64,000 nucleotides of DNA from Lumbricus terrestris (lineage: Eukaryota; Annelida; Clitellata; Crassiclitellata; Lumbricidae), in assembly GCA_949752735.1 (NCBI GenBank), contig OX457036.1, positions 10,645,609-10,709,608 on the forward strand, written 5' to 3'. How positions within the stretch are numbered: the stretch's first letter is position 1; each line of letters opens with the position of its first letter. This document shows, piece by piece, positions 12,166 to 24,300 of the stretch. A program made the translations under genes and the position numbers. The notes beneath the pieces are model-generated. The model did not search any database, had not been told where the DNA came from, and was given only the letters and a program-made list of their open reading frames with translations.

Positions 12166-13851
12166 TTAGTACAGCACCAGATCTAACTCGGCATTCACTT
12201 TTCGGCATCCAGTCGTGCTGAACATGCTGTTCGACAGTGGAAAATAAGACAAGCGGTTTAAGACCGCCGATATTATTTCGTCCTTCACCTCGACCTGTCG
12301 CGACCCGAGGGCAGCGACCGCGCACTTCTCCACGTGCGTCTTTTCCAGCGGTAAGAACGGAACTATTTGGTCGATGAGCTTTTCCCTCAGCATCTCGCTG
12401 TACCACGTCCGCTGATGGACAGTCTCAAGTTTTTCCATGAAACCGTCGAATGCTATGTTCTCCCTCAAAACTCCCTCGTCAAGAACCTGAGCAGTGTAGG
12501 TATTTATCGCAATGCTACCAGTGTTACTCAGCAGGAGGACTATGGCTTTTGTGTTCGGCTGTTCCGAGAGGAACTCCTTGGCCGAGTGCAATGCTTTTCG
12601 AAGACCAGACACGAGTACGTCGCTTGCTTTGTCCATTTCATCCACAACGAACAGATGGAGGCCACAGCTGGCCGTGACCTCTGACCCGATCCAATTCTGC
12701 ATGTCGAGTTCGGAATTACCGGCGAAATGCAGTGTGACGATGTAACGGTGAACGTTTCTGGGCTGCACAAACCGGGCAAGGATGTTGCTCATGTGGTTTT
12801 TCCCAATTCCCGTCCACCCCTGGAATGACAGGACGAGTAGATTTTTCCGGCTATCGTTCAGAAATTGACCTAGTCTCTCTGAAACAATTTCCACAGCAAG
12901 GTGCTGGCCAAAAACGTTGCTGGAGAGAGCACGATGCACAAGAGACACGTTGATAGTTGTATCACAGACAGGAAACTGGAAATAAGAAGGAGGCATCAAC
13001 ACGGCACTAAATATGACAAGAACAGCTAATAAGCTGTAACATGACACACGGTAAAAACACGAACATCCTGATCTCTTCGGTTTCTTAAGTTCAGCACTTT
13101 GCAAATTGTTGCCTTCCTTGGCAGCTGCATCAGTTTCTTCCGCAATCTTGTTTCCTTGGAATGACTCATCTTTGCTTTCCATCACAGATTCATCTCCCAA
13201 AGCATCTGTAACTCTATCGTGATGCGAATCAGACAGGGTGGTATCGTGATCGAAAGTACGTGAGTTTTTCGGAAACTGGAAAGAATGAGGCAATGTTCGA
13301 TGAAATGCTGGGAGTGACATCGATGAAGGCTGCATCTTTGAAACCAACTTTGATGCTGTAAATGGCGACTTTAACGACCTGGAAGAAGGCGAGGACAAGT
13401 CCGTCACCACCGAAGGCAGCTTTGGCTTTGCTAAGGACAAATTCGACGCTGATAATTTTGACATACTTTGCGACGGTCGAAACATAGATTGATGTGCAGA
13501 CGAAGTTTCAGAGTTTGGTAACGTTTCGGGGGAAGCTGCAGTTCGAGGTCTTGGAAAGTCAGCTATGTTCAGAGAAGACAGAAGTGATGACGGTGAAGTA
13601 TTGTCTTTGTTTTTCCAACTTCCCGAAGGATGGCTCGACTGTCCTCGGAATGTTGCAGGAGACAAAAAACTGTTGTTTGAAACGTCTAAAGATGTGTCAC
13701 TCCAGTCCATCTCTTCCATGCTTGCATTCATATACTCCAGCGTGTACTCTGTCCTGTGACTTGTGGTCGTTCTTTGAAAGCTGGTGGATGTTGACCTTTG
13801 ACTCCCGCTGTTCTGCTTAAGAGAATTACTCCCTCTGAGCGAATTATGCAT
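12166..13851 (-). CDS. Torsin-family AAA+ ATPase with N-terminal membrane anchor (torsin-4A-like)
   Basis: A single coding exon gives 561 residues. I start at ATG 13851; a GTG two codons upstream is not a eukaryotic start. Residues 1-260 are Ser/Thr-rich and look disordered, with a basic patch (KKPKRS) before a hydrophobic segment at about 268-288. The torsin domain follows: Walker A GWTGIGKN at 345-352, with the Asn in place of Ser/Thr that marks torsins; Walker B FVVDEMDK with Asp404-Glu405; sensor 1 LLSNTG around 441; and the C-terminal GCRK motif at 548-551 that serves as sensor 2. Torsins work in the ER and nuclear-envelope lumen and need LAP1/LULL1-type activators. A membrane span instead of a signal peptide, one coding exon and an end just after the GCRK motif fit torsin-4A better than torsin-1. 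The 260-residue N-terminus would face cytosol or nucleoplasm. An AG at 13861-13862, just upstream of the ATG, could be the acceptor of a noncoding 5' exon. Confidence 0.88.
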   Translation of the reverse strand: MHNSLRGSNSLKQNSGSQRSTSTSFQRTTTSHRTEYTLEYMNASMEEMDWSDTSLDVSNNSFLSPATFRGQSSHPSGSWKNKDNTSPSSLLSSLNIADFPRPRTAASPETLPNSETSSAHQSMFRPSQSMSKLSASNLSLAKPKLPSVVTDLSSPSSRSLKSPFTASKLVSKMQPSSMSLPAFHRTLPHSFQFPKNSRTFDHDTTLSDSHHDRVTDALGDESVMESKDESFQGNKIAEETDAAAKEGNNLQSAELKKPKRSGCSCFYRVSCYSLLAVLVIFSAVLMPPSYFQFPVCDTTINVSLVHRALSSNVFGQHLAVEIVSERLGQFLNDSRKNLLVLSFQGWTGIGKNHMSNILARFVQPRNVHRYIVTLHFAGNSELDMQNWIGSEVTASCGLHLFVVDEMDKASDVLVSGLRKALHSAKEFLSEQPNTKAIVLLLSNTGSIAINTYTAQVLDEGVLRENIAFDGFMEKLETVHQRTWYSEMLREKLIDQIVPFLPLEKTHVEKCAVAALGSRQVEVKDEIISAVLNRLSYFPLSNSMFSTTGCRKVNAELDLVLY

Positions 13852-13861
13852 TGTCACTGCT

Positions 13862-15180
13862 CACCTACAGAAACAATTTAACCCAAAGTGTTAGGGATGT
13901 TGAACGGCAATCAGAAATCCAATTATCAGTTTCGAATTGATAATCGAATTTTACTGTCTACAAAACGATAATTGAATTAATTTAATAAAACCATTGTCGA
14001 AAATTAAGACTTCACAAGGCGGCTATCTGGTTTAACAATTTCATAGAAGTTGCGCAACCCGGAAACATTCATCATTCAAAAAGCACTAGGCCACTTGCAA
14101 TACCAACAAACTTCCCGCTGAGCTTACTACAAAAGTCGTTCGGTCTACTACTAACAAGCCAACCTTGCTAGCTCCTTACTTCACCTTTAACATATTGGTC
14201 TCCCTTCAGAATAGGCATTAAATTAATTTATCAAAAGGACAGCATTCCCATGATACATTGGACAACACATGAATGTCTTACGATTATTATATTCGTTTAA
14301 TGGCAAAAAACTGACAGACACACCGCTATCAGGTACAAAAAGCAGTTGATCAAATGGAATTATGATACCTAAGAATGTCTTTAAAACCAAATTAACCATG
14401 TCTATTGGAGTTATCTTTGCAATCGTTCCATAATCGCAATAAAATTTCGAGATTTTTCTACAGCGACCGAAAAATCAATGGTCCAGAGGCCAACTATTTC
14501 ACAGGCGTATAGTAGAAACAAGATAGTTAATTTTGGCAGATTAAGGGTAAACATCGAAGGGTCTGACACTGACAGACGGGAAACCAAAAAAATATGCAAA
14601 TGGGGGTTAAGACCATTGTACACCATAAAATAAAGAAGCAACTATCTTAAAACAATCAAATGCAATTAAAATACGATAAACCAGCCACGTTTAGTGGGCA
14701 ATGGATACTTGTAAGTATGCCGAAACAGAACACAGGTGAGTTATGTTTATCAGAAATTGATCACAACCAGCTACCTAATCCTTTATCAGCAACTGTAGCA
14801 AAATTCCTACTAGAATATCGAAGCATACGATATTAACTTTAAACTTTATCCGTTAAAATTAATGATCATAGAATCGCTTTCATTTTTAAACTACTACAGG
14901 ATGCTTTCAAAATCACGTGTAGCGAGAATGCGAGATTACCAGGAGTCCAGGACCGGGATTTCTGTTGGGCAGTTTATAATTTTCCCTCGATGCCATCTGG
15001 TGGGCGATGGAAATACAGCTGACGCTGTTTCGTATCCAACTATCCATGAGTGTGTTGATCTATTAAATTATAGTTTCAGCATTTCTTATCAATATCAGTT
15101 CACGAGGAAATGAACAATAATTATTGTTATAGATATTAAAAAATATCATTGGCATTATAAGAGGAGGAGAGAAGAAGAAG

Positions 15181-15212
<32 letters not shown>

Positions 15213-15341
15213 GAAGAAGAAGAAAAAGGAAGAAGAAGAAGAAGAGACGCGTTATACTTATTTATTTGACACTTATTTCCTAATAATGTGGGCTGCATGT
15301 TGATGTTGTAAATCGATTTTAATACACTTAAAACTTTCGTG
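13862..15341. other. Intergenic between divergent torsin and RRM genes
   Basis: The two genes are transcribed away from each other across 1.5 kb that should hold both promoters. I see a GAA microsatellite near 15166-15246, close to the RRM gene start, and no clear TATA or CpG cluster. Confidence 0.5.
15166..15246. repeat. GAA microsatellite
   Basis: Mostly uninterrupted GAA units with a few substitutions. It ends about 95 bases before the RRM gene ATG, so it may lie in the promoter or 5' leader. Confidence 0.95.
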
Positions 15342-18300
15342 ATGAGCCTTATAAATTATACAAGCGGAATGAATGCTTTTGAGAAAGCAGCTCCTGAAAA
15401 TGGGCAAAGCAGTGGTTCCGTCAAAAATTCTTCACGGCCCTCACGGGATAAAGAAGGTTAGAACATAATTATTCAGAATTCAAAACAATTCGTCAAATTT
15501 GCACCATCCAACCTCTTACTCTATAATTGAGTCATATGTGGATATGCCATAATTATATATAGGCGAATAAGCTCTCCTGAATAAGCTGGTGCCCTTTGCT
15601 TATATTTTATCAGGACTTTTTTTAATTTGGAGAGAGAGAAATCAGAAAATCTGTACGTGCCGAAAAACAGCAAATAATTTTGTACTGCATCGAGTCATTT
15701 TATGATTTTAAAAGGTAATACCAGTAATAAAATACTTGAAAATGAACGCAACTGAGCCGTGTTGAACTATAGGGATGGTACCCAATTATTGATTTCGGTT
15801 GATCAGAAGTTGGTTAAAAATGTAGGGGTCAGTGGCGTAGCTAGACACCAAATTGAACCCGGGCAGCAAACCAACTCAACAAAGAGTCAACATTGATCAT
15901 AATTAAGACATTAATCTGATTGATTCGAAGATGGCAATTAGGAACTAAGGCCTAGGCTATAATTATGCCTATGATGTCATTATAATTGTGATAGGCCTAA
16001 TTCATTGTCTAGCATTCAACAAATTTGCTGCCACCTACCTGAAAAATAGGCCTACATTAGAAACTGAGCAATAGCCAACGCAACTGCAATCAATCTCCAG
16101 CCAGTTAAAATAGTTCGAACAATCAGGTCTTGCATGCCTAGGTCTGAGTAGGTCATAAAGAATATTAATAATAGCCTACTAAACGAGTAGTGGTAAGAGA
16201 ATAAACTTAGAAATGCCGAATTTGGATAGCTAGGCCTATCAGCTGTCACCCAATTATGCCTATATAGGCCCTATAGGTTACATTTAATTATGATACTGCA
16301 TCTAGGCCTAAGACAATTTCGAAGACTGAACCTCTGTGTATGGCAGACCGACTGAACTCAAATAAGCTTAGAGACCATTATGGATCTAACGCTGCCCATA
16401 AACATGCCCACCCGTGGACTCCGAAATGTGTTTGAGACCTCCATGGCCCACCCATAAACATGTCGCCTGGGTAATTCATCAGACGAGGGAAGGCGAAGAG
16501 CACCTCCCTCGTTTTACTTCGACATGAGAATTAAGATAATATCGTCTAATGTTTTATTTCATTTCCTTGTCTGGTGTCTTCTCCATGCGTCTGACCTAAA
16601 TAACAGCTATTGATGTATGACCTCGGCTGGCCTTTTTAATGTACGAACAAGTCGTGTACACATTGCGGCGAATGGTGTGGTATTGGAAACCGTATACTCT
16701 GTGGACCAGAAGTGTAAATGTGACTTATGTGACTTATGAGAGATAGGTCCGTCTTTCGTCGGAATTAACGTATGAAGTGACGATATGTGTAATACATCAT
16801 TCTACAGGCAGAGAGCGACCAGCCAGAGCATGCCTAACTAATGACTGCGACAGCTGCGACAACAGATGATCTCTCGATCTTGATCTGTGATAATATTCAG
16901 CGTGTTGGCATTCGGCTGCCCATTCATCCTCTGCCCACCCGCCCGGGACGAAGTTTCCGTCTATGGAGGGAGACTATAAATATATAGGCTACATATAATT
17001 ATATAATAATATATACAGTGTATACATACCTCATCTTGGTTTGCCTCTGGTTACAGGTTTGGCCACATCTCATAAAGCAACGCACTCAGTCCTTAAGTAA
17101 TTGAGACGAATTTTCCTAGCATAAAACTAGCGAGCTCAAAATTAAAATTTAACAATTTCTCGTGCCTGCCCAACCCGGGCAGAGCCAATTGCCAGCCCGG
17201 GCATTGCCCGTAATTGCCCGGGCATGGCGACGCCACTGGTAGGGGTACCTACTAGTTATTGTAGGACGAGAACAGTTTACTGCAAGGCAACATACTAAAC
17301 AAGGAATTTAGGCTACATATAAAAATGGTAACTTAATTGTCAAAAATATGTAAATTTGGGTTGCATAATTACCTTTTCCTACAGATATCACACCACTTCA
17401 ATTTTTGATGTCTGATAGAAAATGCAATATTGAAATCTCCACAGACAGTTTTTGCTTCCAGCACTTAATTCACCAATTTTCATTTATACCTAACCTATTA
17501 TTGACAGAGTGCATTTGTCATGTACGGTAAGCAAAACATACCAGACATTTAAAAGGTGCTTCCAGTCCTGGTCCCTTGCTCAGAAACTGCCATGGGGCTG
17601 TTCGATATGTAGTGGTTTGTGGAGGGTCTGACAATCAAGTGGCCAGAGTTCAAACAGGGCAGACATTTGAGTGGAGATTAATTTTCTGCTCCATCTGCTC
17701 CCCTAGCCAACTGGGCAATAATGATTTCACTGACCAGACACTGTCGGTGGAAGGATAATATGGCGAGGGAGATGACTCGGCTCTCATACGCTGAGAGTAT
17801 GAGAATGTAAAGTGTTGGCAACTTTGCTAACATTTCATAAACATGGCTTCACTGACTGGCTTCTTCTTCCTATTCGTCCTCCTTTCTCCTTCCACTTTCC
17901 ATTCTTTTTCTTCCTCTTCCTCTTCCACTTCTACCACTTCCTGCTTATTCCTCCTCCTCCTCCTCCTCCTCCTCCTCCTCCTCCCTCCTCCTCCTCCTCC
18001 TCCTCCTCCTCCTCCTCCTCCTCCTCCTCCTCCTCCTCCTCCTCCATCTAAGGCCCCTCTTCTGAAGCAATAAATACATACTGACATTTGATGCAGTTTA
18101 TGATTTTGGAACTGTTGAATAGTTGTAGAGAAATTGAATGATACAGAAGAACTGGGTGGTGAAAGCAAGCCCATGGATGTCAGAACGAAAACTGATGAGG
18201 AGGTAAACTATTGCTAATACTTAGTTTTGCATTTTTTACGTCTGATGCCCTACGTGGTAAAATATTGCTTCTTTACCATAAGAACATGAATTTATACCGT

Positions 18301-21300
18301 TAATATAGTTATTTCATGTTTAATTAAAAATTACTTCTATAATTATGTAAGGCATTAACAGTCTATGCCAGTGAAATCTGCTACAACACCTATAAGCTTG
18401 AGTTAATTTTACAGTTTCTGCAACATTTCAGAAAGTGATGAAGGAAATAATCATTTTGCATCCCTATATAGTATATATTCCGATATGCTCTACCATTTCT
18501 TTGCATGCAATGTCAATTTCAGTGTCTCTGGAGCAATACATGATTGACTGATTAAATTATTATTTTGCATATATCATGGTTTTATCCTGTTACAAGTAAT
18601 TGTTTTAAATTTAGGACAAAAAGCCAGTTGAAATCGCAGAGGAAAGGGTTTTGCAAGATGTAAAAGATGATCGTAAACCTGAGCGGGAGAAGAAGGAGGA
18701 GGAGGGCCAAAAAGAGGAGGACAAGGAACAAATCGGATTCTTTGATGTGGATGAAATTGTCAGCGATTCAGGAAGGACAGTGATCAAAACTGACAACACG
18801 TTGGCGTCAATGAGTATGTTGTTAAACTGCATTGATTTCGTTTTTAGCTGTGACATAGCATTGTTTTAAGTGATTTTTCAGAAATCCCTTAAATGTTACG
18901 TATTAAATATTAAATATCAGAGATGTCCAAGGCACTTTCGCCAACCCTGCAACGAGTATGGTCATCTCCAGATAATTTACTTCAATAGCTAGTTAGGTTT
19001 ATAATATTCAAATGTTCAAACCATGAGGGATCCTGTTTACCTTGGGCAAAATAATTCTAATACTAATAATAGTGATAATAATAGCAACTGAGCATTGTGC
19101 ATTGTCAACAGTAGGAATTTTTCTCTGGGCTGAGTAAGCCTGAGTTAGAGTAGTGTTGAAACTTGAAGGTAAGTCAATATTAGCCTCACATGCAGTGAGA
19201 GACTGATGTTCTGCTGCTCTCTTTGTGACTTAGCAGAAAAGCTTGTTTTTATTTTATCTCAATGGCCTCAGAAGCTGATAAGATAGTCTCATGTGTATTA
19301 GGTACCTGTACCTAAATAGTTTTACAGTTGTTGGACATTTGGCTGGATTTTCCTACATGTCTCTCCTTGGCTTTCTTACTAGCAACGTCGTAACTAGGTC
19401 TTTTGTTTCATTTGGTTGGGAAGTTTATATCTTGAGCATGGCAAATGCGGTAGCCTATGGTGGGCCAAGGGGTTTCAAAATATTTTGGGGCTTCAACTTT
19501 TTGTGGGCGAATTGAGCCTCCCCCAGCCCAGCAGCAGTTACTTTCCTGTCAATTAGATGAGAAAACTGCAAATTGGATATTTTATGAGCGATCATAAATC
19601 ATAAAAATGTTGGAGTTCTATTTTGAAATGATTGTGTTGTATGGGGGAGGGGGGAGATGAATGACAACACTCTGGCACAAAAAGCATATGGATGGAATTA
19701 ATACTAGATTGATAACTGTTACTCTGCCAAGGTTGTTTCAGCATTCCATTTGTTAGGGGTGATGATGAAAAATGAGGTGCAGTAGGACGTGATGGGCGCC
19801 TAGCTGGCTGCCAGAAGTTAGATTTGTTTCGTGAACATTGTAACTTGTTATCATATGTAGACTGTTCATGCTATGATGTGATATCATGCTACAGTTTGAA
19901 ATAATAATAACTACCAATGTATTGTTATGTGTGTGGTTTATTTGAGGTGACCGAGTGTTTGATGAAGATGTGTTGGAATACATGACGTCGCTTGGAATCA
20001 ACTGCTCAGCAGACAACCTTGAATTGTACATTCTGAAGATGCCTCCTCTGCAATTAGTCACAGCAGGTGGGTGCGTTTTTGCTCCATGGTCAGGAGTGAT
20101 TCTTATCATATTTGGGGTCGGTGGCAGGGGCGGATCCAGGGGGGGGGGGCAATCCGGCCATGACCCCTCATTTGGAAATTTCTTTTTTTGACCAGCTATT
20201 CTGGCTAGGAAAGTTGAAAAAAAGGTCATCAACTTTTTTAGCAGATAAAATGGTATCTTGTTCTTTTTCTCGGAAATTCAAGACAATTGAGTAAAAAAAG
20301 GTCATCAGATTTTTCGGCAACCAAGACGAAAATTTTTCCCTGAGCCAAGACCGAAAATTTTTGTACCGCCCTTCAAAAATTTCTGTATCCGCCCTTGCTC
20401 GGTGGTAATTATTAAAATGTGTTTTTTAATTGAAAGGCTTGTCGCTACCGTTTGTTATTACTACCGGTAGGCCTAATAACAACAGGAGCTTTTAATAACA
20501 ATGCATAACACATCAATTGATGGCAGAGGCCCATTGCTATTGCATTATGATTACTAAACCCAAACTGTTATCTGGTCAACTTACTGGGGGGGGGTTCACT
20601 GAGGTAGAGGGGTCTGTGGTGGATAAGCATTTTGAAACTGGTAAGCTGCAAGTTGAGACCGAAATGACTGTGACCGAGCAGAATTTGAAGATTAACGGGG
20701 AAAAGTCCAACATATTATTGTCCACTAACTGAAAAATTCGATCGCCAACACAGTTCTAATGTTGGATTTGAAGAACTTTAGAACTTTAAATTCAGTAAGT
20801 ATCGCAGTTGATCAGGACTTGAGGTCAACCCCATATAACCAGGTCTGCCACTTCAGTTATACTTTACAGTAGCTTCCTTACCCTCTATGTATTGGATGGC
20901 GCTGGCTTGCCAAATGGATAGAATGCCTAATTTTCCCATCCCTTCACCCAGGGGTAGGGTTGTCGTGTGTGCGTTTCTGAACATTGGAAGGCGAGCAATT
21001 TCTAAAATAGAGTTATTTTTCATATACATTGTATAAAGAAATGACTATTATTAGTCAGGTGTTTCTATATCCATTTGAAAATTAACCAGCCTGTAAATTA
21101 ATTAATTAATTAATTAATTATTCTCTGTTACCTGTAGAAACGAAGATGATTCGTGAGTCACGTCGCATCATAATATACCCAGTGAGTTTGGTTGATATGT
21201 CGCACAACACAGTTCAGAAGATCCTCGCATGCAAGTCGTGTGTCGACTTCACGGTGAAATGCAATCGAATTGGTGACTGCGAGGCATGGAACGGGTAAGT

Positions 21301-24300
21301 CAAACTGCATCTGGCTGCAAGTTACTCACCAATGTGTTTAATGTATTGTATTGTATTGTATTGTGTGTGGCCATTTATAACGCTTCTGTCCACAAATGCG
21401 CCTTAAGAAGCAGTCCCAGTGTTACAATCAAAGAATTCCAGTTGCAATTATAATTATTATACAAACAAATAATGATAATTTGATATTATTGTGTTGTGTT
21501 GCATATGAGAATTTAGAAAGCGCCCCTTACAGATTAGCTATTCGGAGGCGCTCTTAGCGTGACAGCCCCAAGGAAATAAGAAACACTTCAAGCAGTGAAG
21601 AGCTGAAGATGACACCCCCAATAAGATCTTGCTATGGATAGAGGGAGGCTCATCAATGCATAGAAAAATTGGCAAGATCAAATACAGCTGATATAGAAAA
21701 GGTGTGTATTTAGACCAGTGGTTCCCAAACTTCTCTGGCTTGAGAACCAAACTTCTCTGGGCTGGGCTCCCAAACTTCTCTGGGCTGGGACTCACTTGTA
21801 ACTATTGTGGCCGTGTCGAGAACCACTGAAAATTTGTGTACTAAAATGTTCAGGTTGTGAAACTCCTATTTAGACAATGGATAATAGACAATAGATCTCT
21901 GCTACTTGTCTTTTAGTTGTGCCATTCTGACATTCTTGACGTCGTCAGATGCCATGGCAGCCTTTGGTGAACTGCGTCAGATGAGAGAAAGCCTAAACAT
22001 TGAACAGGGCAGCAGCGTCGGTCAGTATAACATGACAAGAGGTTCAGAACGGGAGCATGGATATTGTCAGAGGGTGTGCTGGGAGGAATCAGCCCCCAAT
22101 TCCTTTTTTGAAACCTGTCCAGTTAATTCAAAAAATTGCCATGGAGTTAAGCAGTTAAGCAAAATACTGGAAAATACATTATGGAATTAGTGCATTTGCC
22201 GTACTTTATTCACAGCATTACCGCTCTTCTAAAATAAACTTTAAGAACTGGAGCTTCTAAAATAAACTTTAAGACATACTTGCTCAAGACTAATTATAAT
22301 TAAACTTTGCTTACAAGGGTGCAATTTATTCTTTTTAAAGTAAAATAACAGTACGGCTTTCTGTGGAACAATGTATTTTTAATTAATGAAAACTGTTTCT
22401 TTTTTATTGTTTTCTCTTCTTTTCTTAGACTTCATTCATACTGTACCACATTTTTGTTTTCTGCAAGTCATCAGTTTTGCTAGAGCTATAAATCTTCTGA
22501 AATAGTTTTTCAATTGCCATTTTCATGTTCGATTTCAGAAGATTTTTCTGAAATTGCTTAGGGTTTAGTTAGCACATACATTGGTTTAGTTAGGTGTTGG
22601 GTTGACCTGCAGATTTTAGATGGAAAGACATTGACTACTGGTCTGTATTTCAATAGTACCGCTATGTATAACATTGCATGAAGTAAATGTCATATGTTTG
22701 CCACTGCTTGAGGTAGGACTATATGTATTAGGGTGTCCCAAAACAACTTTTTCTTGAAATTCTTAGGTCTCACCAGTCAAAAAGTTTCCTATGGAGATGA
22801 TAATAATTGTGTAATTTTTTCGAATTTTTACAATAATTTTTAGGACACCCCCCAGGAGCTCCAAATTTTATATATAGTGTACAATGATATTCGTGTGCAA
22901 ATATTTCAATATATGAGGCAACGTCATTCACACCACATATATTTTAAACGCTTTTGCACAAAATATGATATGTCATACTATGTAATTGCTCAAAAAATGT
23001 TATGCTGTATTTTTCTCAGACTGGTTTTGCAGTTAATTGACTGAAATTTGACAAAATTGATATATGCACCGACTTTCATATATTATTAGAATTCGGAATA
23101 TAACTTAACCATTATTGACTACTATAATAGTTCGAGCAGTTATTCAAAAAATAGTTTACTTTGAGATGGCATATTGGTACTGGTACACAGTACCAAATGG
23201 GAGATAGCCACATGTTTGATCCAGTCAGTAGTTCACTACATCGGAAGAAGTGACTCAAGTGAGTCATGGTTGCAATTTGGGAAGTACTTTCGATGTTTTT
23301 CAACAGCTTGCAATTAGAACTGTTTATGACGTTCATTTGTTATGGCATTAAATGTCTGTATCAGGCCATTGCTCAGCGCTTTGGCGTGTAATCATGCCAA
23401 GTTGTTCACGATTACAATGGCATTGCATTACTTTAAGTGCAGTAATACTGATACCACGCAGGATAATCGCATGCTTGTAATCTTCTAACTAACATGATGC
23501 AATTAAATGGAGCATCAGCTGAGGTCGGACAGTGCGCCAGGATAGGATGTATAGGATACTTCCTATCCTGTGCGTCTCAGTATTACTGCACTTAAAGTAA
23601 TGCAATGCCATTCTTGATACTTCAGTCCAGAGCATGCAACTCTTGAATTGTTTTCCGATCTCTTAACAGCACACAAGGAAGCAACTCTCATACTACACAG
23701 TCATGACCCCGATATTGGATCTCACTTGGCCAAGTTTCTTCCACAACTTTACAAGAGCTATATATCTCTCAAAGCTTTTTCCAGACTACCGGCATTGACG
23801 ACAGCTTTCTAGAGAGTCCTGCTGTTTGACCATCTGGAAAATCGTTCAATTAAGCCATTGTAATCGTGAACAACTTGGCATGTGTCAATGGCTGTGCCTG
23901 ATACAGACATTTAATGCCATAGCAAATGAAAGTCATAAACAGTTCTAATTGCAAGCTATACTGTGTACTGTGTACCAGTACCAATATGCCATCTCAAAGT
24001 AAACTATTTTTTGAATAACTGCTCGAATTATTATAGTAGTCAATAATGGTTAAGTAATATTCCGAATTCTAATAATATATGAAAGTCGGTGCATATGTAT
24101 ATCAATTTTGTCAAATTTCAGTCAATTAACTGCAAAACCAGTCTGAGAAAAATACAGCATAACATTTTCTGAGCAATTACATAGTATGACATATCATATT
24201 TTGTGCAAAAGCGTTTAAAATATATGTGGTGTGAATGACGTTGCCTCATATATTGAAATATTTGCACACGAATATCATTGTACACTATATATAAAATTTG

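Noticed and set aside
12367..12684. Plus-strand frames opposite the torsin gene
   Set aside because: Antisense shadows of the strongly conserved torsin domain on the minus strand.
18173..18202. ATG at 18173 as start of the RRM protein
   Set aside because: Its context is good, but an upstream exon at 15342-15456 with a preceding in-frame stop joins the same frame in phase at 18129.
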